DNA from: Dehalococcoidia bacterium
GTDB lineage: Bacteria > Chloroflexota > Dehalococcoidia > GIF9 > AB-539-J10
Assembly: GCA_016930935.1 (NCBI GenBank)
Contig: JAFGFT010000005.1
Location: 1-64,000 of the forward strand
Length of the DNA: 64,000 nt
Reading direction: 5' to 3'
Of this stretch, positions 48,897-58,132 are shown piece by piece; the first letter of the stretch is position 1; each line of letters begins with the position of its first letter. Both the position numbers and the translations under genes were made by a program. The notes below the pieces were generated by a model. The model did no database searches. It was given only the letters and a program-made list of their open reading frames with translations, and was not told where the DNA came from.

Positions 48897-50243
48897 CTAT
48901 GGTAATCCCACGATCTTCTCTCCAACTAGGAGAGTGGGAAGCCACAACGAAAGCTGCGGGATGTAGGTGGTGAGTAGGAGAACCGGTATGGCTCCGAGTG
49001 CGATGAATAGAAGTGCAGGTTTTATCAGTCTGTGGAGTTGAACGTTTGATACTCGTGCTCCGAGGAACAGAGTTGCTGCAAACGGTGGTGTGACCATGCC
49101 GATTCCACAATTGAGAACAACCATGGCGCCAGCGTGGACGAGATTCATGCCGATTTGGTCGAACAGGGGGAGTAGGAGCGGCACCACAATTATTAGGATG
49201 CAGAGAGTCTCCATGAACATCCCGAGAAAGAGCAAGAGCAGGTTGATCATGATGAGAATCACGACGGGGTTGCTGGAGATACTGAGTACACCACTGGTCA
49301 ATGCTTCAGCCACTCCAACCTTGAGCATCACGCGGCTGAAGAACATGCCAGTGCCAACGAGGATGATAATCATTCCTGTGCTGCCTGCTGCCTCGAAGAT
49401 GAGACGAGGGAGATTGCCAACCTTCAGTCCCTTGTACACGAAGAGGCCGATTACCAGAGCATATATGCAGGACACTGCGGCTGCCTCGGTGGGAGTGAAG
49501 GCTCCAAGATAGATACCGCCGATGATGATGATTGGGAACAATAGGGCAGGGATAGCTGCCCATGTGTGCTGTGCAGTGGTGCGGGTGAATATGTTGGAGA
49601 ACTTCGTGACATCGCCAGTTATCTTTGCAGGAATCATCCAGTGTTTGACGGCGACGGCGTTGATAATGACGTATGCACCCGCAAGCAGGCAGCCCGGTAT
49701 GATGGTGCTTGCAAAGAGGGCTGCGATGGATTGGTCGGCGAGCAGGCCATACACGAGGAACGGGATACTTGGTGGTATCAGGTGCCCCATGAAGGCCGAG
49801 GCGCAGATTACTCCCGTGGAGTATTCTTTTCGGTATCCGTAGTCCTCCATCCTTGGTACCAATATAGGAGTGAGGGCTGCAACCGAGGTGAGACCGGAGC
49901 CAGTCAATGCCCCGAAGAAGAGACTCGACATGATAGCAACAGCAGGCAGTCCTCCTCGTATCCAGCCCACAAGGTCATTCACCCAACTTATGAGCTTCTC
50001 AGCGATGCCTCCCTCGGACATCAATGCGCCTGCCAGGAGGAAATAGGCCACAGCCATCAATACTTCGGTGTCGATAGCATGATAGACCACTCGTGGCATG
50101 CTTGCTACGTCGAGACCAAGGAGCAGGAAGGTTGCTGCGCCAGAAAAGACAAAGCACCACATCACCTCTAGACCGACCACCAGGAGGACAAAGAACAGAG
50201 AAATCCCGACAGCTACTTGCCATCCAAAAGCAATTTCAGTCAT
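48897..50243 (-). CDS. TRAP transporter large permease (DctM)
   Basis: GLTSVAALTPILVPRMEDYGYRKEYSTGVICASAFMGHLIPPSIPFLVYGLLADQSIAALF; start chosen so that ATGA overlaps the DctQ stop. Confidence 0.93.
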   Translation of the reverse strand: MTEIAFGWQVAVGISLFFVLLVVGLEVMWCFVFSGAATFLLLGLDVASMPRVVYHAIDTEVLMAVAYFLLAGALMSEGGIAEKLISWVNDLVGWIRGGLPAVAIMSSLFFGALTGSGLTSVAALTPILVPRMEDYGYRKEYSTGVICASAFMGHLIPPSIPFLVYGLLADQSIAALFASTIIPGCLLAGAYVIINAVAVKHWMIPAKITGDVTKFSNIFTRTTAQHTWAAIPALLFPIIIIGGIYLGAFTPTEAAAVSCIYALVIGLFVYKGLKVGNLPRLIFEAAGSTGMIIILVGTGMFFSRVMLKVGVAEALTSGVLSISSNPVVILIMINLLLLFLGMFMETLCILIIVVPLLLPLFDQIGMNLVHAGAMVVLNCGIGMVTPPFAATLFLGARVSNVQLHRLIKPALLFIALGAIPVLLLTTYIPQLSLWLPTLLVGEKIVGLP

Positions 50244-50770
50244 AGTCCGGGGCCTCCTGCCAGGGATGAATTGCGCAGCCGGGATATGCTGACAGCGAGA
50301 TCTCTGCCGATGTAGGCACAGAGCAAGACTCCCATGACAAATGGCAAGGTCTTGACCACTCCCAAGTTGAACCATGTGAGTATCACATCGTGTTGGTTGG
50401 ATGCCCACATTCTAATCATGAAATCAAAGCTTAGATACGTGAAGAAACATGCGCTAGTGAGGGCGATGCCGTGCAATATTGCTCGGAGAATGTCGTTTTC
50501 CCTCGAGTGAGTCTTACTCAACATGGAATCCAAAATCTCGACCCTCACGTGTATGCGCTGTCTGGCTGCGATGGCAGCACCGAAGAATATGAGAAACAGA
50601 TAGCTATAGTGTTGCACCGGGAAGATCCACCATGAGGGAATCTCCAGGACGTAGCGGAAAACGACGCCAAGAAAGGACATGAAAGCCGATATGCTGAACG
50701 CAACGACTGCCACTGCGAACTCGACCCGTCCAACCGTTGTAGCGAGTTTGTTGAAGTGTTCTGAAAGCAT
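50240..50770 (-). CDS. TRAP transporter small permease (DctQ)
   Basis: Four TM segments, VVFRYVLEIPSWWIFPVQHYSYLFLIFFGAAIAARQRIHVRVEIL. Confidence 0.88.
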   Translation of the reverse strand: MLSEHFNKLATTVGRVEFAVAVVAFSISAFMSFLGVVFRYVLEIPSWWIFPVQHYSYLFLIFFGAAIAARQRIHVRVEILDSMLSKTHSRENDILRAILHGIALTSACFFTYLSFDFMIRMWASNQHDVILTWFNLGVVKTLPFVMGVLLCAYIGRDLAVSISRLRNSSLAGGPGL

Positions 50771-50835
50771 TGTCGATTCCTTTCAATATGAGTGGCGGAC
50801 AGAGAGTCAGGATTGACTCGCTGTCCGCCGCGTTT

Positions 50836-51933
50836 CTATGCCACTCCTTCAGCTTCTTTCACTGCGTTCACGAGTTGCTCGTACATCTTTTCGCCAGGGT
50901 AGTACTCCTCCAACAAGTCCTTGTAGAGTTCCTCGTACAGTTGATACGGATTGACGTTGTCGATGAAGACCTGTCGCTGTTCTGGAGTGAGGAAAGTGAA
51001 CTGTGTTCCCGTTTCCTCGCACCTGGCCATAATCTCAAGATGTGACGCACGATTGGTGAATCGGCAATCTGCTTCCATTACGTCTGCTGCCTCAAGAACC
51101 ATGTCTCTAACGTCGTCAGGAAGCGATTCGTAGAGTTCCTTGTTAATCAGCAGGTTGTCCCAGTTGTACATCTGATTTATGTCGGTGTAGAACTTGGCGA
51201 CTTCGTTGAATTTGCTCGCTTCGTAGACGCTGATGTAGTTGACGGTGCCGTCAACTACGCCCCTTTCGAGCGAGGTGTAGGTTTCCGTCCACGGAATCGT
51301 CTCGCCGATTCCTTTAGGAGCCATCCGTTCAAATGTCTTCACGTATACGTCGCTTGGCGGGACGCGTATCTTGAGGCCATCGAAGTCGTCCGGAGTGAGA
51401 ATAGGTCGTACCTTGTTGATGTAAACCATGTGGGAATTCTCGATGTAGCCGAGACACTTCATGCCGCACAAGTCCCACGAGTGATCGATAATCTGTCTGA
51501 TGAGACCGTCACCGTAGAACAGAGTGTCAACAGCTTCCCACGTGCTACCAGCGAATGGCAATCCTTTCACATTCTGGAGTTCATGGAAGCCACTGTAGGG
51601 GCTGATGACGCCGATTTCCAGTTCCCCTGCCTGGACTGCATCGAAGTTTTCCTCGCTATCTCCCAGAGCGGCAGAACCGTAGTACTTCGCGTCAACGCGT
51701 CCGTCAGAAATGCCGTAGAGTACATCGCAAAAATGACGTATGGATCGGGAGCCAACCCCCGCCTCTCCCAAGAAGTTGCTTACTCTCCATTGATATTCAG
51801 CCTCGACGGTGGCGCCACCACCATCATCTCCGCTGCCTGCGGGGGCTGCAGTGCAGCCGCTGAGAATAGCAACGCCAGCCAGTGTGAGTGAGATAAAGAG
51901 CAATACCACTTTTTTCAAGTTGCGAACCTCCAT
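50836..51933 (-). CDS. TRAP transporter solute-binding protein (DctP family)
   Basis: Lipobox ILSGCTAAP; LKIRVPPSDVYVKTFERMAPKGIGETIPWTETYTSLERGVVDGTVNYISVY; upstream of DctQM. Confidence 0.9.
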   Translation of the reverse strand: MEVRNLKKVVLLFISLTLAGVAILSGCTAAPAGSGDDGGGATVEAEYQWRVSNFLGEAGVGSRSIRHFCDVLYGISDGRVDAKYYGSAALGDSEENFDAVQAGELEIGVISPYSGFHELQNVKGLPFAGSTWEAVDTLFYGDGLIRQIIDHSWDLCGMKCLGYIENSHMVYINKVRPILTPDDFDGLKIRVPPSDVYVKTFERMAPKGIGETIPWTETYTSLERGVVDGTVNYISVYEASKFNEVAKFYTDINQMYNWDNLLINKELYESLPDDVRDMVLEAADVMEADCRFTNRASHLEIMARCEETGTQFTFLTPEQRQVFIDNVNPYQLYEELYKDLLEEYYPGEKMYEQLVNAVKEAEGVA

Positions 51934-52984
51934 AGCGGGGTGCTTTTACCTGCTGCACCCCAATTGTTTGCCTCAACCTTGGTCAAGCCGAGAGTCCAGC
52001 GGAACCTGAACAGGAGTCGTGTTCCGTAGATGGTCTTCGATACTGACTATCTTGTTTCTTCGTGTACCTCCTTCTCTTCTGACTATGTAGAAGCGCATTT
52101 GATGGACACTGGTGCATGGATAGTGAGACTGCCAATCCCGAACTTGTTCATGTCACCATCTTATTTGTGTCCACTCAAGGGAACTCGATTGCATCATTGC
52201 CTTGGTTGCCCAACAAAACGGGCAGTCGCAGATAACTTCACTCGGATGGCAACACAGGCCCACTCCTCTTGATTCTCTCCCTGTTGCTGTAGTTGTTGTT
52301 GAAAATACCGAAGTCTGTGGTTTGGCGACGGACAGTCCTGGCCCAGGGCGCTTCTGGGTGTGGATTAATGTAGGGATGGGCCATCTGGCTTGAGTAGGAA
52401 ACGGAATCTTGCTTGCGTCAATTCTTATGACCTCCAGAGAGCCGTACCTGCTGAATCGAGGGGCCCATATGAATGGAACGTTACTCTCGTAGTTCTAAAC
52501 AATGGCTAAATGGCCTGCATGACGAGATAAACGATGTTCTAAAAGTCTTGCGTGCGGTCTGTAAGAGAGCCGTCCAAGTCGGCTATAGTATTCGTTGACT
52601 CTAGTATGTGCGCTAGCGTTTTGCGATGCGGACCGCAAATGTGAAGACTCATAATCAGTGGTCAATGACACGCAGGTGTAGGGTCTGTGACGGAGTACCC
52701 TTTCTGAGGAATGATGGTGTTCTTGTCGGCGCCATGTTAGTACGGGTTCTCGAAAGCTTGGTATTGAGACTCCGAATCTGACGGTATTGTGGTTCTCGGA
52801 GATGAGCAAATCCAGATTAATGTCGACGATGGTGGAGCTTCGCAGTATTGCACTGTATTCAGAAGTTCATGGTGAGTGCGGCAGGGACTGGTGTCTTATG
52901 ATGCGTCTTGCTCGGCGAGTGCGTCTCAGGATTTCCTGCTACGGGTAGTCGTGCTTGCCGGGACTTCAGGCTGAAAGGAGAAAG

Positions 52985-53977
52985 ATGGACGAAATCTGGG
53001 TAGTTTCGGGTACGCCGGGTGTGGGGCAGATTGAAAGCTACGATTCCTTGCTGCTCTCGGCGGCCGTGCTTTCACAGACAATGGGAGCGAAGCTTCACAA
53101 CGTTGTCCTTGCAGAGAAGGGTGCACCTCGTGAAGTCCCTCTGTTGTCCTCATCCCATGCGGAGACTCATGCAATGGCAGTGATGTCCAATCTGTCCATT
53201 GAGACATTGTGCGACTCGCTTGCCGGCATGATAGCTGTACAGCAATCCTGTCTTGTCCTCATGTCCGCAGGGGCATGGTGGAACGACCTGTCCTGTCGAC
53301 TCGCCGCATCTCTAGGTGTCGATGCAATCACCGATTGCACCGGCCTTGCATCGGAAGACGGCGCGAGTGTTATTCTACGCGCCCCGATATTCGGTGGTCG
53401 GATTCTCTGCACCTCCACCGTTTCCGAAGGGATCCACGTCGTCTCCGTGAGGGATACGGATGAGGCCCATGGTGCGGGATTGGAGCAGGGGCTGTTGGAT
53501 GAGCTACCGACGAGTGAACTTGTTCCCTCCGGAAGGGAACGGGTGAAGATGACGAATGTGACTGCGATTGATTCACTCCTGTTGGGCGTGGAGGAAGCAG
53601 ATGTGGTTGTGGCTGGTGGACGTGGAGTGAAAGGGCTGGAAGGGTTCGCTCAACTTGAAGAGTTGGCGAAGGTTCTTGGCGGTACCGTCGGGGGTTCGCG
53701 GATTGCGGTTGACAATAGATGGGTTGCTCGTGAGAGGCAGATTGGACAGACGGGCAAGACGATAAGGCCAAAGCTGTATTTCGCATGTGGAATATCAGGC
53801 TCCTCACATCACGTCCTGGGTATGAAGGACTCCGAGACGGTCATTGCGGTCAATACTGACGCCGGGGCTCCCATCTTCCGTGTGGCCGACGCAGGAGTCG
53901 TCGGAGACTTCAGTGAATACGTGCCGGCGCTCGTCGAAGAACTTGGTAGCCGAAGGAAAGGAGACGCCGACGTATGA
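52985..53977 (+). CDS. etfA: Electron transfer flavoprotein alpha subunit, module 1
   Basis: VVVAGGRGVKGLEGFAQLEELAKVLGGTVGGSRIAVDNRWVARERQIGQTGKTIRPKLYFACGISGSSHHVLGMKDSETVIAVNTDAGAPIF; AAAGGAG upstream of ATG. Confidence 0.92.
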   Translation: MDEIWVVSGTPGVGQIESYDSLLLSAAVLSQTMGAKLHNVVLAEKGAPREVPLLSSSHAETHAMAVMSNLSIETLCDSLAGMIAVQQSCLVLMSAGAWWNDLSCRLAASLGVDAITDCTGLASEDGASVILRAPIFGGRILCTSTVSEGIHVVSVRDTDEAHGAGLEQGLLDELPTSELVPSGRERVKMTNVTAIDSLLLGVEEADVVVAGGRGVKGLEGFAQLEELAKVLGGTVGGSRIAVDNRWVARERQIGQTGKTIRPKLYFACGISGSSHHVLGMKDSETVIAVNTDAGAPIFRVADAGVVGDFSEYVPALVEELGSRRKGDADV

Positions 53978-54840
53978 AAGTTCATGTTCTGGTTCGCCAT
54001 GCACCCGACCCTGGAACGAGTGTCCGCGTGACGAAGGATGGTGTGGTTGACTGGGGGGGCATGCCCCCCGTACCCAATCCGTCTGACCTGTCGGCAGTGG
54101 AGACTGCAGTACGCCTCAAGGAAGAGGGGATGGCGAGTTTCGTGACCGCTGTCTCGGCGGGTAATTCCTTACTTGATGCAACTCTTCATCTCGCGGTGGC
54201 CATGGGCGTTGATGATGCGCTGCGAATCCCCGCCGATTCTGTCAATTGGATGTCGCCGCGCAACCTGGCTCTAGGTCTTGTGCAATCCTTGAAGGATGGG
54301 CAATCGGACTTGTTTCTGTGTGGTCAGACTGCACCGAATGACGAGTCGGCACAGGTTGCGTATCAGCTTGCGGCATTGCTTGGATGGCCCGTCGTAACTG
54401 CTATCGTGACATTGAAAGCATCAGCAGAGAGACTCGTCGTCACACGTCGGCTGGATAAGGGAGTGCGTGAGACACTCGAATTGCCTCTGCCCGCCGTGGT
54501 CGCTGTTCATGAGTCGATTGCCGATGCCCGATATGTTGGGCGTGGAGCACGTGCCCGGGCGAGTCGAGCGGCTGTGAACCTGGGTTCCCAGGATGTGTCA
54601 GAAGCAGGAGGAGGTCTGTCGAATGACCTGGGTCTGCCCACGCCTGTATTCGGTCGTCCCATGCCAGCGGCTGTTTTTGTCCCGGATTCTGAACTGCCCG
54701 CCCTTGAGCGTCTTGAGCAGGTCATATCGGGGGGAGTGAGCGAGAAGGCAGGCAGTCTGATGAGAGGAACCCCCTGTGAAGTCGCCGCCAGGATTGCCGA
54801 TTTCATCGATGCACGCTTCGGTCAAGCGCACCGGGTATAG
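53974..54840 (+). CDS. etfB: Electron transfer flavoprotein beta subunit, module 1
   Basis: MKVHVLVRHAPDPGTSVRVTKDG...DLFLCGQTAPNDESAQVAYQLAALLGWPVVTAI; ATGA overlap with etfA. Confidence 0.9.
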   Translation: MKVHVLVRHAPDPGTSVRVTKDGVVDWGGMPPVPNPSDLSAVETAVRLKEEGMASFVTAVSAGNSLLDATLHLAVAMGVDDALRIPADSVNWMSPRNLALGLVQSLKDGQSDLFLCGQTAPNDESAQVAYQLAALLGWPVVTAIVTLKASAERLVVTRRLDKGVRETLELPLPAVVAVHESIADARYVGRGARARASRAAVNLGSQDVSEAGGGLSNDLGLPTPVFGRPMPAAVFVPDSELPALERLEQVISGGVSEKAGSLMRGTPCEVAARIADFIDARFGQAHRV

Positions 54841-54867
54841 CGGCGTATAACGAATAGGAGAGATTTC

Positions 54868-56826
54868 ATGGCACATGAGTTCAGTCATATGCTGAGTCCA
54901 GTAGAAGTGGGACCGGTCACCATGCGCAACAGGGTCTATTTTGCGCCGCACGACACCAATTTCATGCCACCCAACACTCCGCCGACCGATAGGGCCATTG
55001 CGTACTATGTGGCTCGGGCTCGAGGTGGAGTTGCGGCGATTGTGACCCCCAATCTGCTCGGGGTGACAGCATCGGGTGCGGCTCTTCCTGAAAAGACGTT
55101 GACGAATGAAGATGCGGTGCCAGAGTATCGAAAGTGTGTGGATGCCATACACCAGTATGAGTCGAGAGTACTCGCGCAGATGACAATGGTGGGTAGAATG
55201 GGTCAGACGCGACCTGCGGGTGGTATCACCTCCAGTGCCTCTGCAGTGAGAGTCGACCTGGCTCCCTTTGCACGTGAGATTCCCCATGCAATGGATGTTG
55301 AAGAGATACGCGACGCTGTCGCGATGTTCGGAAAAGCGGCGCAGACTGCACGTCTGGCCGGATTCGATGGTATAGAGATTCTTGGGGCAGGAGGACTGTT
55401 CATACACCAGTTCATCTCTCCCGTGTCGAACAAGAGGACAGACGCCTACGGTGGCAATGAGGAGGGGCGGATGCGTTTGGCCCTTGAGGTCATTGATGCG
55501 GTCAGGGGGGCAGCAGGCCCCGACATGGTGGTGGGTTTCAAACTGGCTGGCGATGAGTTCTACGAAGGTGGAATTGGACTTGAGGATGCAAAACGGCTTG
55601 CGCTAATGCTCGAAGGCACGAACAGTCTTGACTACTTGACCATAGTGGGTGGTATGTACACCTCAGTTCCGACACACGTGCCGCCGATGTACTATCCGCT
55701 CGGCTGTTTCGTCTATCTCGCGAGTGAAATCCGTCGCACTGTGAAACGAATCAACGTGAATTGCATGGGCCGCGTGAATGACCCTGCACAGGTGAACAGC
55801 ATCATCGCAGACAGACATGCGGACATGGTGGGCATGGTGAGAGGACTCATCTGCGACCCGGAGTTTGTGAAGAAGTCTCGTGATGGCAGGACAGATGAGT
55901 TACGGCAATGTGTTGGCTGTGAAGAAGGCTGCTACGGCAGGTTCAGGCGTGGCCTTCCAATAACGTGCGCGTACAATCCGGAGGCAGGCCGGGAACTCGA
56001 GTTGACTCTTGAGCCTGCGGCGACCAGGAAGAAGGTTATGGTGATAGGTGGTGGTGTGGCTGGCATGGAGACTGCACGAGTTGCGGCTTCAAGAGGACAC
56101 AAAGTGAGCCTTTACGAGAGTAGTCCTGAGCTTGGCGGGCAGGTTAATGTGGCAGCCATGGCTCCTCGCCGCGACGACTTCGAGCAGATGCCGCGATACT
56201 TTGCCTGCCAGTCGCAGGTTCTGGGCATCGACGTGCATCTGGGAGAGACGGTCGACATCGCGCTGGTGGAGAAAGAGGCTCCTGATGCGGTGGTGGTGGC
56301 AACCGGCTCGACACCTCGTCAACTCGTTGTGATGGGAGGGAATGGGCAGAACGTGGTCGACGTGCGCTCGGTGCTGAACGGGTCAGCGAACGTAGGTGAA
56401 CGTGTTCTTGTAATTGCGGGAGAGCATGGCGTGGAAGCATTGTCTGTGGCTGACTATCTCAGTGAGAGGGGCAAGGACGTCACTATCGTCACGGAGTTCT
56501 TCTATGCTGGTTCTGAGGCACCGTTCGGCATACTTCAAACCCTCTATACCCGGCTTTGCCGCAGAAACGTGTCCGTACTGACACTTACGTCCGTGAAGGA
56601 AGTACGTCATGACACTGTGATTGTGAGCAACATATTCAGCGGATTCGAGTCAACCATCGAAGGCATCGACACTGTGGTCACGGCGATAGGTAGCGATGTG
56701 AATGATGTGTTGTACACACAGCTTCGGGAGAAGGGGTGGGAAGTCTATATTGTCGGAGACTGCCTCCAACCCCGGTTCTTGCCGCAGATTACTCTCGAGG
56801 CCGCCCGGGTTGGTCGGCAACTCTAG
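54868..56826 (+). CDS. Old-yellow-enzyme-family Fe-S flavoprotein (2,4-dienoyl-CoA reductase / TMADH / N-methylproline demethylase-like)
   Basis: N-terminal OYE barrel; CVGCEEGCYGRFRRGLPITCAYNP 4Fe-4S motif; KKVMVIGGGVAGMETARVAASRGHKVSLYESSPELGGQV nucleotide-binding domain. Confidence 0.88.
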   Translation: MAHEFSHMLSPVEVGPVTMRNRVYFAPHDTNFMPPNTPPTDRAIAYYVARARGGVAAIVTPNLLGVTASGAALPEKTLTNEDAVPEYRKCVDAIHQYESRVLAQMTMVGRMGQTRPAGGITSSASAVRVDLAPFAREIPHAMDVEEIRDAVAMFGKAAQTARLAGFDGIEILGAGGLFIHQFISPVSNKRTDAYGGNEEGRMRLALEVIDAVRGAAGPDMVVGFKLAGDEFYEGGIGLEDAKRLALMLEGTNSLDYLTIVGGMYTSVPTHVPPMYYPLGCFVYLASEIRRTVKRINVNCMGRVNDPAQVNSIIADRHADMVGMVRGLICDPEFVKKSRDGRTDELRQCVGCEEGCYGRFRRGLPITCAYNPEAGRELELTLEPAATRKKVMVIGGGVAGMETARVAASRGHKVSLYESSPELGGQVNVAAMAPRRDDFEQMPRYFACQSQVLGIDVHLGETVDIALVEKEAPDAVVVATGSTPRQLVVMGGNGQNVVDVRSVLNGSANVGERVLVIAGEHGVEALSVADYLSERGKDVTIVTEFFYAGSEAPFGILQTLYTRLCRRNVSVLTLTSVKEVRHDTVIVSNIFSGFESTIEGIDTVVTAIGSDVNDVLYTQLREKGWEVYIVGDCLQPRFLPQITLEAARVGRQL

Positions 56827-56852
56827 AGTACTCATCGAATTGCCATGTAGAA

Positions 56853-56881
56853 AGGCCCCGATTCATCTCGAATCGGGGCCT
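56853..56881. terminator. Bidirectional terminator-like hairpin between convergent operons
   Basis: GGCCCCGATT (56854-56863)/AATCGGGGCC (56871-56880), loop CATCTCG, plus A-T closing pair. Confidence 0.7.
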
Positions 56882-56907
56882 CTCTCCTACCATCTGGCGG
56901 AATCGGA

Positions 56908-58095
56908 TCAGGCGACTGATTCAAGGACCAGTTGTGCCAGGTCCTTCGCTGCAATCTTGTCTTCAACGTTGACGGACTTGATACCGTCTTCCATGTTGAT
57001 AAGGCAGAAAGGACAGGCGGTAACGATGGTGTTCACTCCCATTGATACCGCGTCTCGCACACGGATGTTGGCCATGCGGTCCTGCTCTACCTCGAAGTCA
57101 GACCACATGCGGCCACCGCCACCGCCACAGCACAGGCTGTTCTCTCTGCACCTCTCGAATTCGATGAACTCGATGCCGGGAATGCTGGAGAGGACCTTTC
57201 TTGGCGCGTCATACACGTCGTTATGCCGGCCAAGATAGCAGGGGTCGTGATAGGTGACTTTGCTGTTGACAGGGTTCTTCAATACCAGGCGGCCTTCGTC
57301 GATAAGGTCGGCGAAGAACTGGGTGTAGTGTTGTACCTTGATATCAGCCATCTGGTCTTCAGGGTACTCATTTGCGTAGGTGTTGTAGCAGTGCGGAGAG
57401 AGTGTGACTATGTGCTTCACTCCCATTGCCTTGAATTGCTCGATGTTCTTCACGCTGAGGTCCTCAAAGAGGAAACTCTCTCCGACGCGCTTCGACGGCG
57501 ATGCACAACATATCTCATCCTCGGCAATGCCGAAAGATACGCCTGCTGCCTTCAGAACTCCGACAATGGCTCGTGCCATGTTGCCAACGAGTGGGTCGTG
57601 AGGGGCTGTACAGCCCACATAGAGCATCATCTCGTGGCCTGCCCCTGTGTCAAATTGGGGCACGCCAAGCCCTTTCATCCACTCCTTGCGGTCCGTCGGT
57701 AGCATACCGTAAGGGTTGCCGTATCGCTCGGAATGTTCCAGAAGAGCCTTCTGCTCCGGCATCGGGCCTATCATCTTCTCGATGAGCCATTCCCTGCCTG
57801 CCTCAATGGCATCCACGAGTTTTACGCCCGTGCTCAGATTGGCACAGGCAACTTCGCAGTTCCCACACGTGGTACATGCGTACAGTAGGTCTCTCATTTC
57901 TGTGAGCGTGGCTTTGTCTTTCTCGTCCCACTTCACCATCCAGTAGAGCGCGCGAGTGATGCCTGATGCGCCGCCCGATACACTGTTCTCTGTTATCTCG
58001 AACAGGGGGCAGGCGGGCAGGCAGAAGCGACAGTTCATGCACTGCGAGACGGTCTCAAGTATGTTCTCTTTCAGTTCCAGTTCTGGATCCTGCAT
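56908..58095 (-). CDS. GlpC/HdrD-like (Fe-S)-binding, CCG-domain protein
   Basis: CMNCRFCLPACP and CTTCGNCEVAC ferredoxin motifs; C-terminal CCG-type segments (EICCAS...; SLCCGGGGGRMW...TACPFC). Confidence 0.9.
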   Translation of the reverse strand: MQDPELELKENILETVSQCMNCRFCLPACPLFEITENSVSGGASGITRALYWMVKWDEKDKATLTEMRDLLYACTTCGNCEVACANLSTGVKLVDAIEAGREWLIEKMIGPMPEQKALLEHSERYGNPYGMLPTDRKEWMKGLGVPQFDTGAGHEMMLYVGCTAPHDPLVGNMARAIVGVLKAAGVSFGIAEDEICCASPSKRVGESFLFEDLSVKNIEQFKAMGVKHIVTLSPHCYNTYANEYPEDQMADIKVQHYTQFFADLIDEGRLVLKNPVNSKVTYHDPCYLGRHNDVYDAPRKVLSSIPGIEFIEFERCRENSLCCGGGGGRMWSDFEVEQDRMANIRVRDAVSMGVNTIVTACPFCLINMEDGIKSVNVEDKIAAKDLAQLVLESVA

Positions 58096-58132
58096 ATGTT
58101 TCTCCCTCTACCTGCGTGTTTCGTGACGCTCA

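Noticed and set aside
52495-52809. 104-aa minus-strand ORF in the large intergenic region
   Set aside because: No ribosome site or family motif, atypical composition; region treated as non-coding.
54598-55407. 269-aa minus-strand ORF
   Set aside because: Antisense to etfB and the OYE-family gene; no family resemblance.
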